DNA of 32,398 nt. Origin: a virus. The stretch spans positions 1 to 32,398 of IMG/VR virus record IMGVR_UViG_3300034198_014327; one strand, given 5' to 3'. Made by a program: the position numbers and the translations under genes. Shown in pieces: positions 1-6,152 of the stretch (positions are counted from its first letter, which is position 1; each line of letters starts with the position of its first letter). Below the pieces are notes generated by a model, which did not search any database, had not been told where the DNA came from, and was given only the letters and a program-made list of their open reading frames with translations.

Positions 1-18
1 GCCCTCCTTTGGCTTCAT
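1..18 (-). other. Possible translation start region of the next leftward gene, cut by the window edge
   Basis: On the minus strand an AAAGGAGGGC stretch (complement of 1-10) looks like a strong ribosome binding site, so the next leftward gene probably starts just outside the window. An alternative ATG lies at 18-16 but has no Shine-Dalgarno sequence upstream. Nothing can be said about the product. Confidence 0.35.
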
Positions 19-20
19 TA

Positions 21-36
21 GATTGAATATTCAATC
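21..36. repeat. Perfect 16-bp palindrome between two early genes
   Basis: GATTGAATATTCAATC reads identically on both strands. It lies in the 60-nt gap downstream of the Gp157-family gene and just before the presumed next gene. It could be a dimer-binding operator or part of a processing or termination hairpin. It is AT-rich and has no clear U tract, so it is unlikely to be a strong terminator. Confidence 0.5.
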
Positions 37-60
37 GTATAGATTCTAAAAAAACTTAAG

Positions 61-528
61 TTATTTAATCGTTAAATTTATATTCTTTTTCAAAATAGCT
101 CCTGGTATTGTTGCCCCTGCTTTAAGATCCGCTTTTATCTCGTCTTTAGCGGGGGTTACGGTTATCTTTTCGCGTAAGTATTGCGGTGGGATAGCCGATT
201 CATCGACTATTTCGACCGCCTCTGATTTTCTGAACTGCAAGCGATAAAGCTCCGTTTCGGTGTTCTCTCCGCCCAAGCAATAAGTAAGCCAGTTTTTCAC
301 GCTGGCCGCTCTACTCTCAAGCGATTTCTTGAGCCCCTTTAAACGCTCAATTTCCTCAGTTACTAGGCTAGCTCGCTGCTCAAAAGCTTGAATCAGCTTG
401 CATGAGTTTTCGATCTTGTCATTGATGTGATCGCCGATTGCGTCTAAATTCTCCTGCCAGTTGTCGGTGACTTCTGATTCTTCATTTTCTAGCAGATAAT
501 ACTTTTTCAATAATTCGTTTAAGTTCAT
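61..528 (-). CDS. Siphovirus Gp157-family protein
   Basis: A 155-residue protein resembling the Gp157 family (first named in Streptococcus phages). It has the usual organisation: an N-terminal stretch starting MNLNELLKKYYLL, a charged coiled-coil centre (about residues 30-80, with Glu/Lys/Arg heptads), and a C-terminal half with IPPQYLREK at about 117-125 followed by a KDEIKADLKAGATIPGA-like segment. Members are typically next to recombination genes, as here: the start lies 2 nt after the stop of the annealing protein, and its AAGGAGG ribosome site is inside that gene's end. The molecular function is not established. It probably works with the single-strand annealing protein in phage recombination or replication. 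The family call is from recognised sequence pattern. Confidence 0.8.
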   Translation of the reverse strand: MNLNELLKKYYLLENEESEVTDNWQENLDAIGDHINDKIENSCKLIQAFEQRASLVTEEIERLKGLKKSLESRAASVKNWLTYCLGGENTETELYRLQFRKSEAVEIVDESAIPPQYLREKITVTPAKDEIKADLKAGATIPGAILKKNINLTIK

Positions 529-530
529 GA

Positions 531-1262
531 TTAAGCCTCCTTAACTTCATACGCTTCTAATCTCTTAAGCTGTTTAGGGCTAACCCAGCGGCTCGTTTCT
601 TCGTCAAACTGCGCGTTGTTCTCTTCTAGATAGCGCTGTGCTGCTGTTTGCTTCTTTTCATCTAGCTGCCAAATCTCATATGCATAGCTAGCTTTTTTCT
701 CGCTAACTTCAGCGACTACAATATTGCTAACAGTCCGCGCCGCTGGTGTTTCGCTAAACTCGCTTGGCATCTCTTCAGCGGTATAAAGCCCGTTTAACTG
801 CTGTGGAAATGCTTCACGCAATGCAACCGACTTCGCGCACTTAAGGATCATGATCCGCGTCATGCTTTGCCATATTGGCGTACTCTTTTTGTACTCGCCA
901 AGCATGGCAACAGCTTCTAATGGCATCTTTCGATCCTTGCGGTATACGCGAGCCCAGGCACCTATAAAATCGTTAGTTGGATAGGCTTGCGTTGCATACG
1001 AGCCATCGGGAGTGATAAGCCCTGACTCCATACCGTCATACTCTTCGTTTGCGTTAGCGATGGCTTGAAAGCCATTGATGCCAGTCATTAGCTGCAAGCG
1101 CCCTCCTGCTTTAATAGCCCAGATTTCTTTTTTAAACGGGTTTAAACCTGTGCTCTTGCAGAACTCGGTAAACAGCTTAAATTCGCTGTCATTAAGCCCC
1201 TGAGCAACCGTCGCCTTGAGCGTTTCGATTATCCCCTTGTCCTCGTATTTCACTATTTCCAT
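531..1262 (-). CDS. bet: RecT/Red-beta family single-strand annealing protein
   Basis: A 243-residue homologue of lambda Bet/RecT. These proteins coat single-stranded DNA and anneal complementary strands in phage recombination. Bet-like landmarks are FCKSTGLNPFKKEIWAI (about 31-47), INGFQAIANANEEYDGMESG (about 61-80), RVYRKDRK (about 105-112) and ALREAFPQQLNGLY (about 151-164). The reading frame is open further upstream, but the start at 1262 is chosen because AGGAAG lies 8 nt before this ATG and the conserved domain begins right after it. The last ~70 residues are charged and less conserved; in this family such tails contact partner proteins. No exonuclease or SSB partner is in the window. 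It is co-transcribed with the Gp157-family gene. Confidence 0.9.
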   Translation of the reverse strand: MEIVKYEDKGIIETLKATVAQGLNDSEFKLFTEFCKSTGLNPFKKEIWAIKAGGRLQLMTGINGFQAIANANEEYDGMESGLITPDGSYATQAYPTNDFIGAWARVYRKDRKMPLEAVAMLGEYKKSTPIWQSMTRIMILKCAKSVALREAFPQQLNGLYTAEEMPSEFSETPAARTVSNIVVAEVSEKKASYAYEIWQLDEKKQTAAQRYLEENNAQFDEETSRWVSPKQLKRLEAYEVKEA

Positions 1263-1287
1263 GTCTATTCTTCCTAGTTTGTTAAAA

Positions 1288-1590
1288 TTAATCGTTGTAT
1301 CCGCGCTCACCTGGGCGGGAACCGTAAGAATCATCATGCTCTTGAAATTCGTCTCTTTCGTCGGCTGTGCATTGGCCACAAACAGAATCCTTTCCGATAA
1401 CCCCAGAATCTTCACCGCACACGCGACAAAGGCAGTTTGAATTGAAGTCAATATCTCTAAGAATTAAATTAATAACGTCGATTGCTATCGAAGCTCTGAG
1501 CTTGTCAGAATCATCAACCCTGCTTGCGTATTTTTCTCTCTCCGCATTACTTCGATTATTCAATAACCGCTCAATTGTTTTTCTATCCAT
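1288..1590 (-). CDS. Small zinc-ribbon protein of the early operon
   Basis: A 100-residue protein not assignable to a named family. The N-terminal half is helical and charged (MDRKTIERLLNNRSNAERE). The centre has a Cys-x-x-Cys pair (CRVCG) followed about 15 residues later by CGQC, a four-cysteine zinc ribbon. The tail is acidic and polar. The start at 1590 is used because AGGAGAT precedes it at good spacing; a longer frame exists but would overlap the upstream gene. It sits between another zinc-ribbon gene and the annealing protein, which suggests a DNA- or RNA-associated early role; that is inference from position. Confidence 0.75.
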   Translation of the reverse strand: MDRKTIERLLNNRSNAEREKYASRVDDSDKLRASIAIDVINLILRDIDFNSNCLCRVCGEDSGVIGKDSVCGQCTADERDEFQEHDDSYGSRPGERGYND

Positions 1591-1612
1591 TTTTCGATCT
1601 CCTAGTTTGTTA

Positions 1613-1873
1613 TTAAAATCCCTTCGCAATCTGATACGCTCTCTCGTTGCCCGCTCTTTCATCCCTACCCTCGACACACTCAAAGCAAGCGCCGTTCACC
1701 ATGCTTGAGCCGATAGCGCCGCACTCTTTGCACTCGTCGCGGTCAAGCCCTGCAAGCTCTCGAAGCTCCATGATCGTGTTATAAATCTCTGCTTTGTTCT
1801 GGAAAGCGCTGTCTCGGTTAGCGTTGTAGCGATCCTGCATGTCGGTTATTATTTGATTGAGTATTTTTTTCAT
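1613..1873 (-). CDS. Small zinc-ribbon protein, first gene of the leftward early operon
   Basis: An 86-residue protein with a helical N-terminus (MKKILNQIITDMQDRYNANR) and a four-cysteine motif CKECG-x(9-10)-CFEC near residues 51-68. The downstream 100-residue protein has the same arrangement, so the two may be distant relatives or share a fold. GGAG lies 7 nt before the ATG at 1873; an in-frame TTG at 1891 has no such support. It is the first gene after the divergent promoter region at 1885-1960, so it should be the first product of the early transcript. Function unknown. Confidence 0.75.
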   Translation of the reverse strand: MKKILNQIITDMQDRYNANRDSAFQNKAEIYNTIMELRELAGLDRDECKECGAIGSSMVNGACFECVEGRDERAGNERAYQIAKGF

Positions 1874-1885
1874 TTTAATCTCCGT

Positions 1886-1914
1886 TTGCAATTAAGTGTT
1901 ACTTGCTCTATACT
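1886..1914 (+). promoter_or_regulatory. Sigma70-type promoter for the plus-strand cassette
   Basis: TTGCAA (1886-1891), a 17-nt spacer, then TATACT (1909-1914). Transcription would start near 1921, inside the inverted repeat at 1915-1940, about 78 nt before the first plus-strand ATG. Both hexamers match consensus well and the spacing is ideal. Confidence 0.65.
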
Positions 1915-1917
1915 GTA

Positions 1918-1946
1918 AGCATATAGACTATGATGCTTACTTGCAA
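1918..1946 (-). promoter_or_regulatory. Sigma70-type promoter for the leftward early operon
   Basis: On the minus strand TTGCAA (complement of 1941-1946), a 17-nt spacer, then TATGCT (complement of 1918-1923). The start would be near 1911, about 38 nt before the ATG at 1873. It overlaps the plus-strand promoter over most of its length, so RNA polymerase could occupy only one at a time. Confidence 0.6.
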
Positions 1947-1998
1947 GAGTTAATTGCAAATATTTCAAAGATTAATTAGTTAAGGATTTCAAATAGTT

Positions 1999-2217
1999 AT
2001 GAAGCTATTAAAAGAATTGAGGGTTAAATATAAGCTTGATAAAGAGAAGCTGATCAAGTTTTTTGGCTACGAATTACGACAGAGCTATGATGCTTTTGAA
2101 AGCCTTCACAAGCGCTATACTGTTAAGCAGTTTTTGCGCGTTTATGAGCTTTTTAATGATACTACCGGCAGCGGCGCTGCTGAGTTTATCGACAAGCTGA
2201 AGAAAGAGGTGAAATGA
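1999..2217 (+). CDS. Cro/CI-like HTH regulator candidate
   Basis: A 72-residue basic protein and the first gene of the only rightward cassette. Its pattern fits the XRE/Cro helix-turn-helix layout: helix 1 LLKELRVKYKL, helix 2 LDKEKLIKFFG, a turn and recognition-like helix YELRQSYDAFESL, then TVKQFLRVYELFN. Match to consensus is weak in the turn, so this is a structural inference. Position strengthens it: it adjoins a divergent promoter pair with operator-like repeats, the classic place for a Cro-type repressor. AAGGA lies about 12 nt before the ATG, somewhat far. Its end overlaps the next gene by ATGA. Confidence 0.65.
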   Translation: MKLLKELRVKYKLDKEKLIKFFGYELRQSYDAFESLHKRYTVKQFLRVYELFNDTTGSGAAEFIDKLKKEVK

Positions 2218-2627
2218 TAAACTTTGCGTTTTTAATATTAGGCATAGCTTCTTGTGAGATATTTCATATTGTACTTGCTCATATAAGTAAATACTACGAT
2301 GGGCAGTTTGCAAATTATGTAAAAAAAGCAGTTGATAGCGGCCTTCAATCCGAAGTTTATTATAAAGGTTTACCGCTAAATCTTCTATCTAAAAGCGATC
2401 TTTATTTAGTAGTCGGATTACTAGCGCGTGAAATGTACTATTATGAAGTGCCTCGCCCTATAGATATAATGATAAAGCCTTGTAGAAAATGGCGCGTAAG
2501 CAAAATGCTTCAAGGTAAAAAAGAAGCCAAGCATGGCACTGTTCATTTTGAGCCTATAAGTGAAGCTGAGTTTAAGGCTCTACTAGAAAAACAGTTAGCT
2601 AAATATGAAGTGTTAAATGAGCGTTAA
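2214..2627 (+). CDS. Membrane-anchored protein of unknown function
   Basis: A 137-residue protein I do not recognise. The first ~22 residues (MINFAFLILGIASCEIFHIV) form one hydrophobic segment that looks like an N-terminal membrane anchor rather than a cleavable signal, since no cleavage site is evident. The remainder is soluble: a central hydrophobic helix (LYLVVGLLAREMYYYEVP, about 83-100), a basic stretch KPCRKWRVSKMLQGKK (about 107-122) and a charged C-terminal helix. It overlaps the HTH gene by ATGA and the following gene by 11 nt, so it is translationally coupled to both. The sequence here is noticeably AT-richer than the structural genes. Confidence 0.75.
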   Translation: MINFAFLILGIASCEIFHIVLAHISKYYDGQFANYVKKAVDSGLQSEVYYKGLPLNLLSKSDLYLVVGLLAREMYYYEVPRPIDIMIKPCRKWRVSKMLQGKKEAKHGTVHFEPISEAEFKALLEKQLAKYEVLNER

Positions 2628-3069
2628 ATTCAAGTCTTTTGATTTTGCTGATAATCATCACGATCCAGAAAGTCGTGAAGGTTTTATATATTTACAGCTT
2701 AAAAAAACGCAAAAAGCATTAAAACGATACGGATTCCGCGAAGCTGTGCGATCTTTGTGCTCCGCTCATGTAGATTATGATAAACAAGAATTAAGTGACT
2801 ACTTAGTTATGATTCCCGATGCTTTTTACCTTGAAAATGAAAACACTATAGTTGCTTGTGAGATAGAAGGCTCTTATCAAGTTACTTCTGAAAAACTATT
2901 TTCCTATTCGATTTTATACGATTACCTACCTAACTACGATATCCAATTAAAGCTACTTATAGTATCTGAGCAAATGACGGTTAAGGATATTGATTTATCT
3001 TGGGTTTATTTATCCACTTTGATAGATTTGCCACATAGAACACGACTATTAACACCCGATTGGAGCTAA
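2617..3069 (+). CDS. PD-(D/E)XK-like (restriction-endonuclease fold) protein, putative
   Basis: A 150-residue protein. The centre reads IPDAF (66-70), a short loop, IVACEIEGS (78-86), then a helix SEKLFSYSILYDYL (91-104) and a strand IQLKLLIVS (109-117). This beta-PD-beta-ExX-alpha-beta order resembles the PD-(D/E)XK fold as found in the C-terminal domain of replication-relaxation proteins. The expected Lys of the ExK motif is Glu84; Lys93 in the next helix could serve as a migrated lysine, as known in other branches. It could be an active nuclease, an inactive DNA-binding relative or something else. Overlap with both neighbours implies co-expression with the membrane protein upstream. Confidence 0.5.
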   Translation: MSVKFKSFDFADNHHDPESREGFIYLQLKKTQKALKRYGFREAVRSLCSAHVDYDKQELSDYLVMIPDAFYLENENTIVACEIEGSYQVTSEKLFSYSILYDYLPNYDIQLKLLIVSEQMTVKDIDLSWVYLSTLIDLPHRTRLLTPDWS

Positions 3070-3290
3070 TGATCCTACAACTAAACCCACCAATCTGGGT
3101 ATTAACTCCAAAAGGCGAAGGCTTCGCGCTGCTAATCATCGATTATGGAATACACCTAAACTCTGTCTGGGTAGTTACCATTTTTGACACTGGCGAGGTT
3201 ACGCATATCGATTCAAACGAGGTTAAGGTTATGGGTAATTCAATGCTGAATATTCCCGATCCAAAACCATTTAAGGAAAGAAATATATGA
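3069..3290 (+). CDS. Small conserved phage protein (NPPI...TPKGEG...DYG type)
   Basis: A 73-residue beta-rich protein of a kind common in phage genomes. It starts with NPPIWVLTPKGEGFALLIIDYG (residues 5-26, pattern LxTPKGxGxAxxxIDYG), then a WVV strand, TGEVTHI, and a VxxxxN end. I know this pattern from many uncharacterised phage proteins but no function is established. The start at 3069 is chosen over an ATG 9 nt upstream because the pattern begins immediately and the ATG overlaps the preceding stop as TAATG. It is coupled to the fifth gene of the cassette by ATGA. Confidence 0.75.
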   Translation: MILQLNPPIWVLTPKGEGFALLIIDYGIHLNSVWVVTIFDTGEVTHIDSNEVKVMGNSMLNIPDPKPFKERNI

Positions 3291-3529
3291 GCAAATTGCG
3301 TGAGAGTATGACGCCGATTAAGTATGGTATTTATAGCGTTAGAATCTGGCGACAAGAGGAATTGAGCGGACCTATTGATAACCAAGATTTGATCAATGTT
3401 GCATCGCAGTATGAAATAGCAAGCTGCCAAGATTTAGCCGATCTACTGATTGATCTACCAAGAGTTAATGCTGTTGAGGTTTTAGACGTTAAAGGCTTTG
3501 GAGTGGTCTTGTATAACAATTGGCCATAA
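3287..3529 (+). CDS. Hypothetical protein, last gene of the plus-strand cassette
   Basis: An 80-residue protein without a recognised domain. Its N-terminus (MTPIKYGIYSVRIWRQEE) is beta-like and the C-terminal half (SCQDLADLLIDLPRVNAVEVLD) alternates a helix and a strand. It begins by ATGA overlap with the previous gene. Its stop TAA (3527-3529) directly abuts the stop of the convergent leftward gene at 3530, leaving no room for a terminator between the operons. Confidence 0.7.
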   Translation: MSKLRESMTPIKYGIYSVRIWRQEELSGPIDNQDLINVASQYEIASCQDLADLLIDLPRVNAVEVLDVKGFGVVLYNNWP

Positions 3530-3739
3530 CTAATCCATTATAACATCATACTCTTTCACGATAATCCAAAACTGATCTCGTATCTCTTGCCAGTCCTTAT
3601 CTTCATGCTTGATTTTGCCTCTTAGCCACTGGTCAAACTCAAAGAGAGCGCAACGACAGTTACTGCCATTGAGTAACCTCTCCGGCTCTTTGTGCATTAC
3701 CTCTTCCTCATCATAGCTTATCAGCATTTTTATTTTCAT
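3530..3739 (-). CDS. Hypothetical small protein, last gene of the leftward late train
   Basis: A 69-residue acidic protein of unknown function (MKIKMLISYDEEEVMHKEPE...), with a tryptophan-rich helix WLRGKIKHEDKDWQEIRDQF in the second half. The start at 3739 is preceded by AGGGAGGGCG, an excellent ribosome site; the frame stays open to a weaker start at 3757. It overlaps the end of the upstream gene by 29 nt. Being last in a very long operon and facing a convergent operon, it may be poorly expressed or subject to transcriptional interference. Confidence 0.7.
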   Translation of the reverse strand: MKIKMLISYDEEEVMHKEPERLLNGSNCRCALFEFDQWLRGKIKHEDKDWQEIRDQFWIIVKEYDVIMD

Positions 3740-3962
3740 CGTTCGCCCTCCCTGCATAGCCTATTATATCATCCCAATGGTCTTTAAAATTCGGATCGCC
3801 TGCTATTATTCGCGAGATTTTACCGGCAATATATTCTAGTGCCTCACGCTGTTCTGAGTTTAATTTGTTCCACCCAAAATGAGAACGCATAACAAGTTTA
3901 ATGCCCTGTGATATGAGAGCGTTGTCGTAAAATTTTCCGTGCGTTTTAGTCCTATTTATCAT
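3711..3962 (-). CDS. MazG-like / DUF6378-like small phage protein
   Basis: An 83-residue all-alpha protein. Pattern: RTKTHGKFYDNA near the N-terminus, SEQREALEYIAGKISRIIAGDP (about 36-57) and KDHWDDIIGYAGRA (about 60-73). The ExxGK helix followed by a DxxDDxxGYA helix resembles small MazG/HisE-type nucleotide pyrophosphohydrolase-like proteins often listed as DUF6378. Such proteins may trim the nucleotide pool; catalytic activity is not shown by sequence alone. It starts by ATGA overlap with the metallophosphoesterase gene upstream, so both may act on nucleotides or nucleic-acid ends. Confidence 0.6.
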   Translation of the reverse strand: MINRTKTHGKFYDNALISQGIKLVMRSHFGWNKLNSEQREALEYIAGKISRIIAGDPNFKDHWDDIIGYAGRANDENKNADKL

Positions 3963-4849
3963 TTCGCTCTGATGACTTCATAATCTACTTGATTTAATTT
4001 ATGCGAGAAAAAAAATCTTAACCAATAAGCTCCAACAGGTTTTGGAGGCTTGCCAGTTTCTACGTGCCAGCCGCCCTTGCCTGTTCCGTACTCTTCCTTG
4101 TAAGTAGGTGTTTTTATTGCTGTTTGAGACATGAGAGAAATCTTGCCGCTAGTTGATAACTTTTCCACCTGCCTATCCATAACCCACGAATCGTGGGTGT
4201 GTCCCGTAAGTATAATATCGGCATCGGGGTACATCATAGCCCTTCTTGATTGCGCGATCATGTCTTGAGTAATCGGGCCGCCACCGCCCCACCCGTGCAC
4301 GTATTTAAGATTTATTTTGTTTACCGATCTATTTCCACCGCCTCTTGATAAATCAAGTTTTCCAAAAGTAAACCAAAAAGATACATACCCGCCAAAATGT
4401 CCGTTGTATACCTTTGTTTTCTTGCCAACATTAAGCTGGGAGACTAATCTTTCGATAAGGTCCGTTTCATGGCGCGATTTGATTGAGCTTTCATGATTAC
4501 CGCCTCCTATTAGGAGCATGTTATCTCGATACGGCTTAAAAAACTCGGCTGCTGTCTCGACTAAAGAATCTAGGTAATCATCCCCTTGGTGTTCTGGTCT
4601 AACCGCTGACTTACTTGATCGTTTGTCGTACTTCCCTTGCATACAGCAAAAAAAGTCACCGGCATCTATAACAATAGCACTACGCTCTTTTGCCAGCTCT
4701 AAATGTTCTTTTTGAAGGTCCCAAAGTGATTTTGGGTTATCCCAGTGTCTATCAGCGGAAAGAAGCGCCCACGCTTCCCAATCTCTATTCTTCTTGATTT
4801 CACACGTAACTCGAAAAGCATTAACGTCAGTTTGCTCACGAATCCACAT
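3959..4849 (-). CDS. Calcineurin-like metallophosphoesterase
   Basis: A 296-residue two-metal phosphoesterase. All five blocks are present: DRH (33-35) for the first D-x-H, GD at 64-65 in IDAGDFF, GNHE (117-120), His185 in VHGWGGGG and GHTHD (216-220). Substrates in this superfamily include DNA ends, cyclic nucleotides, nucleotides and proteins; the substrate here is unknown. It lacks signal peptide or membrane segments, so it is cytoplasmic. AAGGTG precedes the ATG. It follows the holin candidate with a 52-nt gap and is coupled to the MazG-like gene. Possible roles are DNA-end processing or nucleotide-signal breakdown late in infection. Confidence 0.88.
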   Translation of the reverse strand: MWIREQTDVNAFRVTCEIKKNRDWEAWALLSADRHWDNPKSLWDLQKEHLELAKERSAIVIDAGDFFCCMQGKYDKRSSKSAVRPEHQGDDYLDSLVETAAEFFKPYRDNMLLIGGGNHESSIKSRHETDLIERLVSQLNVGKKTKVYNGHFGGYVSFWFTFGKLDLSRGGGNRSVNKINLKYVHGWGGGGPITQDMIAQSRRAMMYPDADIILTGHTHDSWVMDRQVEKLSTSGKISLMSQTAIKTPTYKEEYGTGKGGWHVETGKPPKPVGAYWLRFFFSHKLNQVDYEVIRAK

Positions 4850-4901
4850 AAAATCACCTTAATACAATAAAAAACCCTTTTTACTGCCAGAAAAGCGATA
4901 G

Positions 4902-5075
4902 TTACTTAACGATCTGTCTCGCTGTAGCTCTTACGATTCCAGTGCCGCCTAGAAAGCCTGCTATAATACTGATAGCTTCTGCGTAAGGAGCTGCTGCTGG
5001 AATAGTATATGCAATTGCTGCCACTACCGATACAAGGCTTGATAGTGTTCTGAATAATCCTTTAAACTCAAACAT
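4902..5075 (-). CDS. Small two-helix membrane protein, holin candidate
   Basis: A 57-residue protein. It starts MFEFKGLFRTL, then a hydrophobic helix LSSLVSVVAAIAYTIPAAA (about 11-29), a short PYAEA turn, a second hydrophobic glycine-rich helix ISIIAGFLGGTGIV (about 35-48) and a basic tail RATARQIVK. Size, two helices and a charged tail fit class II-like holins, which make pores in the inner membrane to start lysis. AGGAGA is 7-8 nt before the ATG. It lies downstream of the transglycosylase-type virion protein, a membrane protein and a possible glycosidase, a plausible lysis position. No function has been shown. Confidence 0.7.
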   Translation of the reverse strand: MFEFKGLFRTLSSLVSVVAAIAYTIPAAAPYAEAISIIAGFLGGTGIVRATARQIVK

Positions 5076-5090
5076 AAATATTCTCCTATA

Positions 5091-6152
5091 TTATCTAAAA
5101 GTACCTGAACGAAAAGCTAAATTACATCTACCTACTCTTTTACCTTTAACCCAAATCTCAACCACTGGATCGCCGCTGATTCGCTTTGCTTTCTCGCTTA
5201 AGATAAAGCCCCAATCCGTACAATAATAACGATGCCCAATTAACTTACCGTTTGGCTTTTCGTTTAGTGGTCCGAAGTATTTTGCAACATCTATAACTTG
5301 ACCGTTTTTAGCCTTAAAAACTATCTGATCGTACTTTTCGTTTTTTGGTGTAATTATGACGGGCTTTTGATCTTTGCCTTGTGGCGGTACACTATGCTGA
5401 TCGCCATGACTTTTTAGAGTCCAGCCAAGAGGTAAGCGAATATCGCCTCTATCGTTAATTGCAACATAAAGAAATGAATCGTACTGACTTCCAGCTGAAA
5501 CATAAAACTTTCGCTTATCTCTTGGTATCTTTACTGGCTTGCCTTGCTCGTCGCGCTCTTGGATTACCCGATTGCCATTGAATTGAGAATTCCACACAGA
5601 CATGTATTCAGCGTTTTTTAGTAGCAATTTGTCCTTGGTTACATCTGAATCAACAATATTGTCGCCGTCATAACTATGAGCAAATCTTTTGCCTCTTGGC
5701 TTAAAGTCTGTACCATGTTGCTCATTAATCAAGCTGTCGTGAATAAACCCCTCTCTTAATGGCGAATTGACTAGCTGATAGCGTAAGCCTCGAAGCTCGT
5801 TTTCTGTTACTGTGGCGAACTTATCCCACGATCTTTTATCGAGTCTATGCTCTGTAACTGGAGCTACATAAAAATCTATATGTGGATATTTCTCTAATAA
5901 AGGCCGCGATAGCTTAGCGTTATTCTGTACAAGTCTAACAAAATCATCTCCGAATCTGTGATTATCATCCCATGCAAGTTCGAGTCTGCAAAATGGTGAT
6001 CGCTTAGTCGCAAGTAGATCATCGTAAGTAGGTATAGCAATAGGCCAGCCGTCCACATGAACAAAACCGCCGCTGCCGATTCCTTCAGGGTGTTCCGCAA
6101 GTATGACATTCCCATATTTCGGTGCCGCCTTATAATCTATAAGCCACTTCAT
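5091..6152 (-). CDS. Unknown 353-residue protein, possibly TIM-barrel glycosidase-like
   Basis: I cannot name the family. The N-terminal 210 residues alternate strands and helices like a (beta/alpha) barrel: FCRLELAWDD (about 54-63), IDFYVAPVTEHR (about 92-103), GLRYQLVNSP (about 122-131), SLINEQHG (about 140-147), FAHSYDGD (157-164), EYMSVWNSQFNGN (about 182-194). An Asn-Glu pair after a strand is where clan GH-A glycosidases keep their acid/base, which is suggestive only. The C-terminal ~130 residues look beta-rich and separate. It is coupled by ATGA to the membrane protein upstream and precedes the holin candidate. It may be a lysin or surface-sugar enzyme; confidence in that is low. Confidence 0.8.
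   Translation of the reverse strand: MKWLIDYKAAPKYGNVILAEHPEGIGSGGFVHVDGWPIAIPTYDDLLATKRSPFCRLELAWDDNHRFGDDFVRLVQNNAKLSRPLLEKYPHIDFYVAPVTEHRLDKRSWDKFATVTENELRGLRYQLVNSPLREGFIHDSLINEQHGTDFKPRGKRFAHSYDGDNIVDSDVTKDKLLLKNAEYMSVWNSQFNGNRVIQERDEQGKPVKIPRDKRKFYVSAGSQYDSFLYVAINDRGDIRLPLGWTLKSHGDQHSVPPQGKDQKPVIITPKNEKYDQIVFKAKNGQVIDVAKYFGPLNEKPNGKLIGHRYYCTDWGFILSEKAKRISGDPVVEIWVKGKRVGRCNLAFRSGTFR

Larger units (their letters stand above)
1885..1960. promoter_or_regulatory. Divergent control region: nested inverted repeats and operator candidate
   Basis: Outer arms TTTGCAATTAA (1885-1895) and TTAATTGCAAA (1950-1960) are perfect 11-bp inverted repeats. Inside, GTAAGCAT (1915-1922) and ATGCTTAC (1933-1940) are perfect 8-bp inverted repeats with a 10-nt spacer. 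TTACTTGC is repeated directly at 1899-1906 and 1937-1944, and CTTGCAAG (1940-1947) is palindromic. This density of symmetric sites over two overlapping promoters is what a repressor-controlled switch looks like. The Cro/CI-like product of the adjacent plus-strand gene is the obvious candidate ligand. Confidence 0.75.

Noticed and set aside
1216-1708. Plus-strand frames opposite the zinc-ribbon and annealing-protein genes
   Set aside because: No start signals, opposite to supported genes; the long leader of the annealing-protein frame (1263-1451) was also rejected since the ribosome site is at 1262.
4850-4901. Possible terminator between the holin candidate and the metallophosphoesterase
   Set aside because: Only a weak A/T stem (CTTTT/AAAAG) before a T run could be drawn; stability is too low to call.
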